DNA of 5,301 nucleotides from a bacterium. GTDB taxonomy: Bacteria; Krumholzibacteriota; Krumholzibacteria; LZORAL124-64-63. This document shows, piece by piece, positions 1 through 5,301 of the stretch. Position numbers and translations under genes: made by a program. The stretch lies in assembly GCA_030592025.1 (NCBI GenBank), contig JAUUZX010000161.1:1-5301 (forward strand). The letters are read 5' to 3'. The first letter of the stretch is position 1. The number at the start of each line of letters is the position of its first letter. Below the pieces are notes generated by a model that was not told the origin of the DNA, did no database searches, and worked only from the letters and a program-made list of their open reading frames with translations.

Positions 1-1
1 G

Positions 2-496
2 GCGGATCCGGAGGGTGTCGTGCTCTTGCCTGGTGTGGCCCGGGCCATGGTCCGCGCGCGTGCCGCGGGGTTCGCCCTGGTCGGGGTTTCGAACCAGTCG
101 GGTCTGGGCCGGGGTTTTTTCGGGGAGCCGGAATTCGCAGCGGTCATGGCCCGCCTGGACGAACTCCTGGACGATGCCGGTGCCGGCTTCGACGGGTTCT
201 ACTACTGCCCCCACGCGCCCGGGGAAGGGTGCACCTGCCGCAAACCCCTCACGGGGCTAATCGAGGAAGCCGGCACCATGCAGCCCTGGGATCCCGAAAG
301 CAGTTGGGTCGTGGGTGACAAGGCGAGCGACATGGGCCTGGCCGTGGCTGCCGGTTGTCGCGGCGTCCTCGTGCGCACGGGCTACGGTGCGGGCGAGGAG
401 GAGTCCGTCACGGCGCGCTGGGGTGGGGATGGCCGTGTCCAGGTGGCGGATGACCTGGAGGCTGCCGTCAAGCTCATCCTGGAGGAGGGCCCGTGA
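2..496 (+). CDS. gmhB: D-glycero-D-manno-heptose-1,7-bisphosphate 7-phosphatase, 5'-truncated
   Basis: This HAD-superfamily phosphatase removes the 7-phosphate of heptose 1,7-bisphosphate, a cytoplasmic step towards the ADP-heptose (or GDP-heptose) used for LPS core. The frame is open from base 2 and gives 164 codons. Visible motifs, in fragment numbering, are the HAD motif II region VSNQSG (about 29-34), the zinc-loop start YYCPH with C69 and H71, then C77 and C79 followed by RKP (R80, K81), and the HAD motif IV region VVGDKASD with D106 and D110. These match the order in E. coli GmhB. About 25-30 N-terminal residues, including the DxD nucleophile motif, lie outside the window, so the GTG at base 20 is an internal codon and not the start. 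The loop between the zinc-ligand pairs (CPH-x5-CxC) is shorter than in E. coli. The stop overlaps the GTG start of the next gene by 4 bases (GTGA), and that neighbour is a heptosyltransferase-type enzyme, which supports the assignment. Alpha or beta anomer preference cannot be read from this sequence. Confidence 0.93.
   Translation, partial: ADPEGVVLLPGVARAMVRARAAGFALVGVSNQSGLGRGFFGEPEFAAVMARLDELLDDAGAGFDGFYYCPHAPGEGCTCRKPLTGLIEEAGTMQPWDPESSWVVGDKASDMGLAVAAGCRGVLVRTGYGAGEEESVTARWGGDGRVQVADDLEAAVKLILEEGP
481..489 (+). promoter_or_regulatory. Shine-Dalgarno site deciding the GTG start of the first GT9 gene
   Basis: GGAGGAGGG contains two overlapping GGAGG-type cores, 4 and 7 bases before the GTG at 493. 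It lies inside the last codons of gmhB. It is the strongest ribosome site in the window and supports the non-ATG start. Confidence 0.75.
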
Positions 497-1641
497 CCTG
501 GACCCTGGATGGAAGGCCCTTGCGACGGGTCCTCGTGACCCGCCTGCGGTACCTGGGGGATGTGGTGATGTCCACGGTCGTGGCCGATGTCCTCAAGGCG
601 GGCGATCCGGAACTCGATGTGGGCTTCTTGTGCGAAACGGCCCACGGGACGGTGCTCGAGGATCACCCGAGCCTGGATCGGCTGCACCGGTTGTCGGCGA
701 CCCGGCGAGGTGGCGACGCCCGAGTCCGGTCAGGAACGCTGGCGGACGCCGGCGGCGGGACCTTGTCGACGATTCTGGGTGTCCGGCGGCAACGCTACGA
801 TCTGGCCGTCGACCTGTTCTTCAATCCCCGCAGCGCATGGCTGCTGCGGTTGGCGGGGATCCCCTGCCGTATCGGCGGCGCCAAGGGTGGGAGGCGGCGC
901 CTGTACTCCCATACGGTGCTGCGCGAGTCGGTGGCGGATCCGGCGGCGGTCCTGGCGTCGCGGGTTCCCGGTGGCCTTGGCGATCATCTCTGCCGCCTGG
1001 CGCCTCTGCGCCACGAAGAGACCGGCTTGCCATTCCTGGCGTGGATGGCCAGGGGTGAGGGACCGGGTGCGTGGCGGCCGATGCTCCCCCGACTTGCCGC
1101 CGGGCCCGACGAACGGAGCCTCCTGGCCGCAGCAGGACTCGACGGAGAGGCGCCCTACATCGTGGCCGCCCCGGCGGCGACCTGGCCCAGCAAGGAGTGG
1201 CCCCGTGGCCATTGGAACGTGGCCCTCGCGGAAATGCGGAACAAGACAGGGCGGCAGGTCGCGATCATCGCGCCGCCGGGTTCTGGCGGACGCTGGTCCG
1301 GGTTGAAAACAGACCCGGCGGGTGGTGTGGCGATCCTGGAACCGCGACCCCTTGGACCGATTCTGCACCTGCTGGGTGGTGCGGATGGCCTGGTCACCGT
1401 GGATGGCGGCGTCATGCACGCGGCGGTGGCCATGGGCGTCCCGACGGTGGCGCTGTTCGGGCCGACGGATCCGGACCTCTGGTTCCCCTACGAACAGGAC
1501 GATACGTGCCGGGTTCTGGCAACGCGCCCCCCGTGCCACCCGTGCGATCTCCACACCTGCGACGCCTTCGTCTGCCTGCCGGACCTGGCACCGGCGCGGG
1601 TCGTCGACGCCGTGGTGGCCGTGTGCGGGGAGGCCTCATGA
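493..1641 (+). CDS. Glycosyltransferase family 9 protein (ADP-heptose:LPS heptosyltransferase-like), GTG start
   Basis: This 382-residue protein is probably a cytoplasmic or membrane-associated GT-B enzyme that transfers heptose or a related sugar from a nucleotide donor to LPS core. The N-terminal domain opens with RRVLVTRLRYLGDVVMST. D23 in LGDV aligns with the catalytic Asp of WaaC (D13). The C-terminal domain has ATWPSKEWP, where K234 matches the donor-phosphate-binding Lys of WaaC (K192), then VTVDGGVMHAA (D304) and VALFGPTDPDLW (319-330), the family's donor-site signature. A four-Cys cluster follows (C348, C351, C356, C361). The GTG start at 493 is preferred because a strong Shine-Dalgarno lies just upstream, the conserved beta strand begins at residue 11, and it makes a 4-base GTGA overlap with gmhB. 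At 382 residues it is somewhat longer than typical WaaC/WaaF (about 320-350). The extra length appears to lie near residues 66-98 and 145-190. The sugar and acceptor are inferred from the neighbouring gmhB. WaaC, WaaF and WaaQ-type roles cannot be separated by eye. Confidence 0.92.
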   Translation: MTWTLDGRPLRRVLVTRLRYLGDVVMSTVVADVLKAGDPELDVGFLCETAHGTVLEDHPSLDRLHRLSATRRGGDARVRSGTLADAGGGTLSTILGVRRQRYDLAVDLFFNPRSAWLLRLAGIPCRIGGAKGGRRRLYSHTVLRESVADPAAVLASRVPGGLGDHLCRLAPLRHEETGLPFLAWMARGEGPGAWRPMLPRLAAGPDERSLLAAAGLDGEAPYIVAAPAATWPSKEWPRGHWNVALAEMRNKTGRQVAIIAPPGSGGRWSGLKTDPAGGVAILEPRPLGPILHLLGGADGLVTVDGGVMHAAVAMGVPTVALFGPTDPDLWFPYEQDDTCRVLATRPPCHPCDLHTCDAFVCLPDLAPARVVDAVVAVCGEAS

Positions 1642-2675
1642 GGGAATGGGGAGATGTTCGCCGCATCCTGCTCATCAGGCGCCGAGCCCTGGGCGACGCC
1701 TTGGTGACCATGCCGGCGGTGCTGGCCGTGGGCCGTGCCTGGCCGGACGCACGTCTCGACCTCGTGGTCGATCGCCCCTTCGCCCCGTTGTTCGAGGGGC
1801 TCGACCCTCGCCTCCATATCCTCTCCTGGCCGCCGGCCAACGGGGGTTGGCTGCGACAATTGCGGCAGGCGCGCTACGACCTGGTCATCGACGGGCTCGG
1901 CAACCCGCGCACGGCCCTGTGGACGGCCCTGAGCGGCGCGGCGCGACGGGTGGGGTACGACCTTCCCCGAAGGTCCTGGGCCTACAACATCCGTGTCCCC
2001 AGAAACCGCGTAGGAGAGCGTGACGTGCGGGCCTTCGCGGGCGAGGCATTCCTCGACCCCCTGCGCGTGCTGGGTCTCGACCCCGAGCCCTGGTGTCCGG
2101 GATTCGCCGCGAAGGGGTTGGCGGCGGTCGACGGGAGTCTGGGCGAGAACTACCTTGCCTGGAAGGCCGCCTGGGAACCGGCAACCAAGGTCACGGTGGC
2201 GCTCATCATGAGCGCGACCTGGCCCGCCAAGGCCTGGCCGGCGCGCCACGTGGCGTCCCTGGTGGCTGCCCTGGTGGCCGCGGGAGCCGATCCGCTCCTG
2301 GTGCCGGGTCCGGGAGACGACGAACTCGTCGCGTCGGTGGCGGCCGAGGTTGCCCGCGAGCGTATCGCTCCGGCCACGAGCCTGTTGGAGCTGGCGGATC
2401 TGCTGGGTTGTTGCCGCACGTACGTGGGTACCGATGGCGGCGCCCGTCATCTGGCGGCGGCCCTGGGCAAGCCGACGGTCACCCTCTTTGGGCCGACGGA
2501 CCCCGGCGGATGGAACCCGGCGCGCCCCGAGCATGTTTCATTGCGCACGGGCGTGGATTGTTCCCCCTGCGACCTGCGGGAGTGCCCGGTGGCGGGCCAC
2601 CCCTGCCTCGATGACCTGAAGCCGGCCATGGTGGCTGCCGCGGTAACGCGGCTCCTGGCGGTCACCGCCGGGTGA
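1638..2675 (+). CDS. Second glycosyltransferase family 9 protein (heptosyltransferase-like)
   Basis: This 345-residue protein is a second GT-B, family 9 transferase, probably acting after or beside the preceding one in core assembly. It starts RRILLIRRRALGDALVTMP, with D20 at the catalytic Asp position. Later motifs are ATWPAKAWP (K198 at the donor-phosphate Lys position), YVGTDGGARHLAAAL (D266) and VTLFGPTDPGGW (281-292). It ends in a four-Cys cluster, C308-x2-C311-x4-C316-x6-C323. The ATG at 1638 overlaps the previous stop as ATGA, and GGGGAGG sits 4 bases upstream at 1627-1633. The same frame stays open far upstream, but that stretch lies inside the previous gene and shows no GT9 features, so the longer start is rejected. 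It is a divergent paralogue of its neighbour. Both share RYDL-x5-NPR (here RYDLVIDGLGNPR) plus the K and D motifs, but they differ widely elsewhere. It is most likely a heptosyltransferase given gmhB in the same operon, although other GT9 enzymes use other sugars. Confidence 0.92.
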   Translation: MREWGDVRRILLIRRRALGDALVTMPAVLAVGRAWPDARLDLVVDRPFAPLFEGLDPRLHILSWPPANGGWLRQLRQARYDLVIDGLGNPRTALWTALSGAARRVGYDLPRRSWAYNIRVPRNRVGERDVRAFAGEAFLDPLRVLGLDPEPWCPGFAAKGLAAVDGSLGENYLAWKAAWEPATKVTVALIMSATWPAKAWPARHVASLVAALVAAGADPLLVPGPGDDELVASVAAEVARERIAPATSLLELADLLGCCRTYVGTDGGARHLAAALGKPTVTLFGPTDPGGWNPARPEHVSLRTGVDCSPCDLRECPVAGHPCLDDLKPAMVAAAVTRLLAVTAG

Positions 2676-2691
2676 GAGTGAGGACGACGGC

Positions 2692-3537
2692 ATGACGAGA
2701 CGACGACATCGGTACGCTTCACCGGGAGGCTGGCCGGTCCTGCTGGGGATCCTGTTCCTGGCCGGCGCCGCCTACGCCGACGATCCCACGGACAACGCAC
2801 CGGTTCTGCCGGACACGACGGTGGCTCCGGCGGTCTTCGGCCCGGGGGAGCGGATGGAGTTCTCCATCGACTACGGCCTGATCAACGCGGGCGACGCATC
2901 CCTCGAGGTGGTGGGCCTCAAGACCTACCAGGGACGCCGGGTCTACCACATCGAGAGCAAGGCCAACAGCAACCGGTTCTTCTCGGCGTTCTACAAGGTG
3001 CGCGACAAGATCGTCAGTTACATGGACGTCGAACGTATGCAGAGCCTCTACTTCCACAAACGCCTGCGGGAGGGTGACTACCGCAAGACCGTCGAGATCA
3101 GTTTCGACCACGAGAACGGCAAGGCGCGCTACGCGGACGGGCGTTCCTTCGATACCATGCCGGGCACCCAGGATGTGCTGTCCGCCTTCTATTACGTGCG
3201 CAATCTGGACCTGGCGCCGGGAAAGGTCTACAGTGTGCCGGCGCACAGCTCACGGCGCACCTACGACCTGAGGGTCATCGTGCACCGGCGGGAGCGTGTG
3301 GAGATCGACGCGGGCACGTGGGACTGCTTTGTCGTCGAGCCGGTGATCGAGGGGGAGGGGCTCTTCAAGCACGAGGGGAAGATCACCCTGTTCATTACCG
3401 ACGATGCCCGGCGGATACCCGTGCTCATCAGGACGAAGGTGCCGGTCGGGTCCATCGACGTGCAGTTGACGAAGTACCGGCCCGGGCGTTCGCTGCGCCC
3501 GCTGCCAACCCGGGAGCCATCCGGAGAACATGACTGA
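2692..3537 (+). CDS. DUF3108 domain-containing exported protein
   Basis: This 281-residue protein is predicted to be secreted to the periplasm. It has a signal peptide with basic n-region MTRRRHR, hydrophobic h-region about 14-26 (WPVLLGILFLAGA) and a probable signal peptidase I site AYA|D after residue 29. There is no lipobox Cys. The mature part from about residue 49 is rich in predicted beta strands and matches the DUF3108 pattern as I know it: GERMEFSIDYGLINAGDASL near the start, YHIESKANSNRFFSAFYKVRD (84-104), a central MPGTQDVLSAFYYVR (156-170), TWDCFVVEP (209-217) and an ending in ARRIPVLIRTKVPVGSIDVQL (239-259). The family has no established biochemical function that I can name. GAGGA at 2680-2684 lies 7 bases before the ATG, so the start is secure. 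The gene sits 16 bases after the GT9 stop and overlaps the next gene by 8 bases, so it is co-transcribed with LPS-type glycosyltransferases. That context suggests an envelope role, but this is inference only. Confidence 0.88.
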   Translation: MTRRRHRYASPGGWPVLLGILFLAGAAYADDPTDNAPVLPDTTVAPAVFGPGERMEFSIDYGLINAGDASLEVVGLKTYQGRRVYHIESKANSNRFFSAFYKVRDKIVSYMDVERMQSLYFHKRLREGDYRKTVEISFDHENGKARYADGRSFDTMPGTQDVLSAFYYVRNLDLAPGKVYSVPAHSSRRTYDLRVIVHRRERVEIDAGTWDCFVVEPVIEGEGLFKHEGKITLFITDDARRIPVLIRTKVPVGSIDVQLTKYRPGRSLRPLPTREPSGEHD

Positions 3538-5110
3538 CCCCACCCGCCTCTCGCCCCTGGTGCCGCCCCGTGGATGGTTGCGCGCGGCTCCGTCGGGCCT
3601 CGAACCGGCGAGCCCGGCTTTCCTGCTGGCCGTCACCGCCCTGGCGATGGCGCTGCGCCTCGTGGCCCTCACCCAACAGTCGCTGTGGGTCGACGAGATC
3701 CTCACCTGGCATCTCGTGCGTCCGGGCGTGGGGTTGGTGTTCCTGGAGCAGATCCGCGACAACATCCAGGGACCGCTATTCCTGGCGGTGGTGTGGCCCC
3801 TGCTGCGGCTGGGGGATACGGAACTGCTCATGCGCCTCCCGGCGGCCCTGGCGGGGATCGCGACGATCCCGCTATTCGGCTTGGTCGTCAGCCGCCTGGT
3901 CGAGCAACGGGCAGCCCGTTTCGCGACGCTCCTGTTGGCCATCAGCCCCCTCCATATCTGGTACAGCCAGGAGAGCCGGGGCTACGCGTTCGTGTTGCTG
4001 GCCACGGTGGCCATGGTCTGGACATTCCTTCGCCTGGCGCGGGAAAACGCCACCGTGGGGGATGCCCTGCTCTTCGCGCTGGCGAGCGCGTGTGCCGTGT
4101 GGAGCAACATGTCGGGACTCTTCATGTGGGTGGCCCTGGCGTTGACGGTGCCTTTCCTGCGGCCCGGGCGCCGGCAGTGGCTCCTGTGGCTGGTGGCGTT
4201 CGGTGGTGGCCTGCTGGCGGCGGCGCCGTGGTTGGCCCAGGCCACGGGGATCTGGGCGGTCGATCGTCTCCTGCCGGGGGCGGCCACGGGGGTGGCCCTG
4301 CGCGGGTCGACGACCTTCTCGCCGTGGGCCTGGTTCTACAGCGGGTTCGGCCTCCAGTTCGGCACGAGCCTGGGCCCGTCCCTGCGGGAGCTGCACGGGC
4401 CGGATCGCCTCGAAGTCGTTCGAGCCTGGTGGCCCCTTTACGTTGGGGCGGGGATCCCCCTGGCCGCCGCTCTGGGTGCGGCGCTGATCCGCGGCGGACG
4501 GCGGGCCTGGTTGATGATGTTGTGGGTGATCGTGCCCTGGGCGCTGCTCACGGTGTTGGCGGCGAGGAATTTCAAGCCTTGGAACACGCGGTACGTTCTC
4601 GTTGTCCTGCCCTGGTTGTTGGCTCTGGTGTCGGTGGGGGTGATGCGCCTGCCGCGGCGTTGGGGTGCGGGTTCGGCGGTCCTGCTCTGCGCGTTGGTCC
4701 TCGCTTCCCTGGGTGGGTACTACGGCAGCGATCGCTATGCGAAGGCGGACGTCCGTGGCGCCGAGGCCTGGGTCGCCGCGCGCAACCCGGGACGCGAGCC
4801 GATCCTCGTGCCGACGGTCACCGGCGTGTACAAATACTACGACGGCGGACGCACCGAGATCCTGGACACCTGGCACCTGCCCCGCCTCGGCACGGCGGCG
4901 GCGGCGGATTCCCTCGTGGCGGGCCGGCTCGGGGAGCGCCCGGGCGCCTGGGTCGTTCTGGCCCGGGAATGGGCATTCGATCCCCGGGGCCTGCTGGTGC
5001 CGGCGCTGGAGAGGGCGGGCGACGTCGAGGTCGGCGCGCAACTGGCGGGGGTCCGGATCCTGCACTGGACCCGGCATGCCGCAGGGGAGCAGGTCCGTCA
5101 TGACCGCTGA
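3530..5110 (+). CDS. GT39/ArnT-like polytopic membrane glycosyltransferase
   Basis: This 526-residue inner-membrane protein resembles the ArnT/PMT_2 (GT-C fold) group, which transfers a sugar from a polyprenyl-phosphate carrier to lipid A, glycan or protein on the periplasmic side. Hydrophobic segments lie at about 29-48, 80-95, 103-122, 129-140, 150-168, 179-209, 216-236, 302-320, 326-345, 354-373 and 379-396. The first periplasmic loop has SLWVDEILTW with D55-E56, the usual catalytic acidic pair. ISPLHIWYSQESRGYA (138-152) is the typical second signature of the family, and NTRYVLVVLPW (352-362) is a conserved late helix start. Residues about 400-526 form a soluble tail, predicted periplasmic. 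The ATG at 3530 overlaps the DUF3108 stop by 8 bases, and GGAG at 3523-3526 is close but usable. The N-terminal 28 residues are Pro-rich and not conserved-looking, so a later start is possible. The substrate is unknown. The neighbours make an LPS-directed sugar plausible, though O-glycosylation of protein is not excluded. Confidence 0.88.
   Translation: MTDPTRLSPLVPPRGWLRAAPSGLEPASPAFLLAVTALAMALRLVALTQQSLWVDEILTWHLVRPGVGLVFLEQIRDNIQGPLFLAVVWPLLRLGDTELLMRLPAALAGIATIPLFGLVVSRLVEQRAARFATLLLAISPLHIWYSQESRGYAFVLLATVAMVWTFLRLARENATVGDALLFALASACAVWSNMSGLFMWVALALTVPFLRPGRRQWLLWLVAFGGGLLAAAPWLAQATGIWAVDRLLPGAATGVALRGSTTFSPWAWFYSGFGLQFGTSLGPSLRELHGPDRLEVVRAWWPLYVGAGIPLAAALGAALIRGGRRAWLMMLWVIVPWALLTVLAARNFKPWNTRYVLVVLPWLLALVSVGVMRLPRRWGAGSAVLLCALVLASLGGYYGSDRYAKADVRGAEAWVAARNPGREPILVPTVTGVYKYYDGGRTEILDTWHLPRLGTAAAADSLVAGRLGERPGAWVVLAREWAFDPRGLLVPALERAGDVEVGAQLAGVRILHWTRHAAGEQVRHDR
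5083..5093 (+). promoter_or_regulatory. Shine-Dalgarno-like site before the 26-codon small ORF
   Basis: AGGGGAGCAGG lies within the end of the GT39-like gene, 6 to 10 bases before the ATG at 5100. It is the main reason to consider the small ORF translated. Purine-rich runs are common in this GC-rich DNA, so it is weak evidence. Confidence 0.35.
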
Positions 5111-5180
5111 GAACTACTACGGCACCGGCATATTTGGTACGCGCATCCCGCCGAGTCTGCCCGGGGGGACAACACTGTGA
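5100..5180 (+). CDS. Possible 26-residue small ORF between GT39 and SEDS genes
   Basis: An ATG at 5100 opens 26 codons (starting MTAENYYGTGIFG, ending LPGGTTL) to a TGA at 5178-5180. It overlaps the end of the GT39-like gene by 11 bases, and its stop overlaps the start of the SEDS gene (TGATG, or GTGA if GTG 5177 is used). AGGGGAG at 5083-5089 lies 10 bases upstream, with AGCAGG nearer. I do not recognise the peptide. It has no hydrophobic segment, so it is not a signal or membrane peptide. It could be a translationally coupled leader for the SEDS gene, the start of an unrelated gene cut by a rearrangement or assembly join, or a chance ORF. The same bases also form the gap between two firm genes, so a non-coding reading is equally acceptable. 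Confidence 0.3.
   Translation: MTAENYYGTGIFGTRIPPSLPGGTTL
5163..5169 (+). promoter_or_regulatory. Possible ribosome binding site of the SEDS gene
   Basis: GGGGGGA ends 7 bases before the GTG at 5177 and 10 bases before the ATG at 5180. It is not a textbook AGGAGG, but it is the only purine-rich stretch at a usable distance. The spacing slightly favours the GTG start, which would make a 4-base GTGA overlap with the small ORF. Confidence 0.4.
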
Positions 5181-5301
5181 TGGATTGGATCAAAGATTTC
5201 AGTTTATTGAAGCATTCGAACTGGCTTCTGACTGCCACGATAGTCGGCTTGACCATTCTTGGAGTCTTTTTCATTTACAGTGCCTGCTATGTCAGCGAAG
5301 A
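5180..5301 (+). CDS. SEDS-family protein (RodA/FtsW type), N-terminal fragment
   Basis: The frame gives 40 complete codons and runs off the right edge. The fragment begins MDWIKDFSLLKHSNW and continues into a first transmembrane helix (about residues 16-36) ending GVFFIYSACYVSE. A short cytoplasmic N-terminus, one hydrophobic helix and the IYSA motif at its end are typical of the first helix of SEDS proteins, the membrane peptidoglycan glycosyltransferases that work with a class B PBP in elongation (RodA) or division (FtsW). The ATG at 5180 and an in-frame GTG at 5177 are both possible, and a run of six G at 5163-5168 can serve as ribosome site. Only about a tenth of a usual 370-400 residue protein is visible, so RodA and FtsW cannot be told apart. 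Codons such as TTA, ATA, AAA and TTT are unlike those of the upstream genes. Confidence 0.68.
   Translation, partial: MDWIKDFSLLKHSNWLLTATIVGLTILGVFFIYSACYVSE

Larger units (their letters stand above)
5111..5301. other. Sharp drop in GC content and change of codon use
   Basis: By hand count, 5041-5100 is 43/60 G+C, 5101-5160 is 36/60, 5161-5220 is 26/60 and 5221-5280 is 28/60. The SEDS fragment from 5180 is about 43% G+C overall, against about 70% in the upstream genes. The shift shows in synonymous positions (TTA, ATA, AAA, TTT, CAT), so it is not only the effect of a hydrophobic helix. No inverted repeat, tRNA end or direct repeat was recognised at the transition. Confidence 0.75.

Noticed and set aside
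15..260. 81-codon plus-strand frame near the left edge
   Set aside because: It is an alternate frame of gmhB. The gmhB frame holds the HAD and zinc motifs.
1071..1637. Upstream extension of the second GT9 gene by 189 codons
   Set aside because: The extension is antifamily in composition (Arg/Gly/Pro-rich) and overlaps the conserved C-terminal half of the first GT9 protein. The ATG at 1638 has a good ribosome site and an ATGA overlap.
1459..2500. Exact 11-base repeat gggccgacgga at 1459-1469 and 2490-2500
   Set aside because: It encodes the shared GPTD motif of the two GT9 paralogues, so it reflects protein homology and not a mobile or regulatory repeat.
1488..2534. Minus-strand 348-codon frame across the two GT9 genes
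   Set aside because: It spans both genes in antisense and has no motif or sensible start context.
2676..2691. Possible promoter or terminator in the only clear gap between the main genes
   Set aside because: The gap is 16 bases and holds only the ribosome site. There is no hairpin or T-run.
3872..5101. Long minus-strand open frame of 409 codons
   Set aside because: It lies wholly antisense to the GT39-like gene, has Arg/Pro/Gln-rich low-complexity composition with no recognisable motif, and is expected in DNA of this GC content.
3574..5103. Plus-strand 509-codon frame overlapping the GT39-like gene
   Set aside because: It is a Gly/Ala/Arg/Pro-rich frame-shifted shadow with no family motif. 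The true frame carries the membrane segments and the DE motif.

Overview
The window is a gene-dense, single-strand (+) stretch of cell-envelope glycan genes from a Gram-negative bacterium. Most of it is very GC-rich (about 70% by eye), and the genes favour codons ending in G or C. ADP-heptose biosynthesis and heptosyltransferase-type genes imply a lipopolysaccharide outer membrane. The sequence does not name the phylum. High-GC, LPS-bearing lineages such as Krumholzibacteriota, Eisenbacteria, Gemmatimonadota or deltaproteobacteria-like groups are all possible, and this is only a guess.

Layout: (1) 2-496, the 3' part of gmhB, the D-glycero-D-manno-heptose-1,7-bisphosphate 7-phosphatase; its N-terminus is cut off by the window edge. 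(2) 493-1641, a family 9 glycosyltransferase (heptosyltransferase superfamily) that starts with GTG. (3) 1638-2675, a second, divergent family 9 glycosyltransferase. (4) 2692-3537, an exported DUF3108 protein. (5) 3530-5110, a polytopic GT39/ArnT-like membrane glycosyltransferase with a soluble C-terminal domain. (6) 5100-5180, a possible 26-codon small ORF. (7) 5180-5301, the first 40 codons of a SEDS-family protein (RodA/FtsW type), cut by the right edge.

Genes 1 to 5 are joined by 4- to 8-base overlaps or a 16-base gap, so they are almost certainly one transcription unit. A plausible combined role is this: GmhB helps make the activated heptose, the two GT9 enzymes transfer heptose or a related sugar to LPS core in the cytoplasm, and the GT39-like enzyme adds a polyprenyl-phosphate-linked sugar on the periplasmic face. 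The DUF3108 protein acts in the periplasm in an unknown way. No promoter, terminator, RNA gene, repeat array or mobile element was seen.

The most unusual point is at the right end. GC content falls from about 72% in the last 60 bases of the GT39-like gene to about 43-47% in the SEDS gene, with a change to AT-rich codons, and the small ORF sits on the transition. This could be a horizontal-transfer or rearrangement boundary, or a chimeric assembly join. I saw no convincing undescribed multi-gene system.
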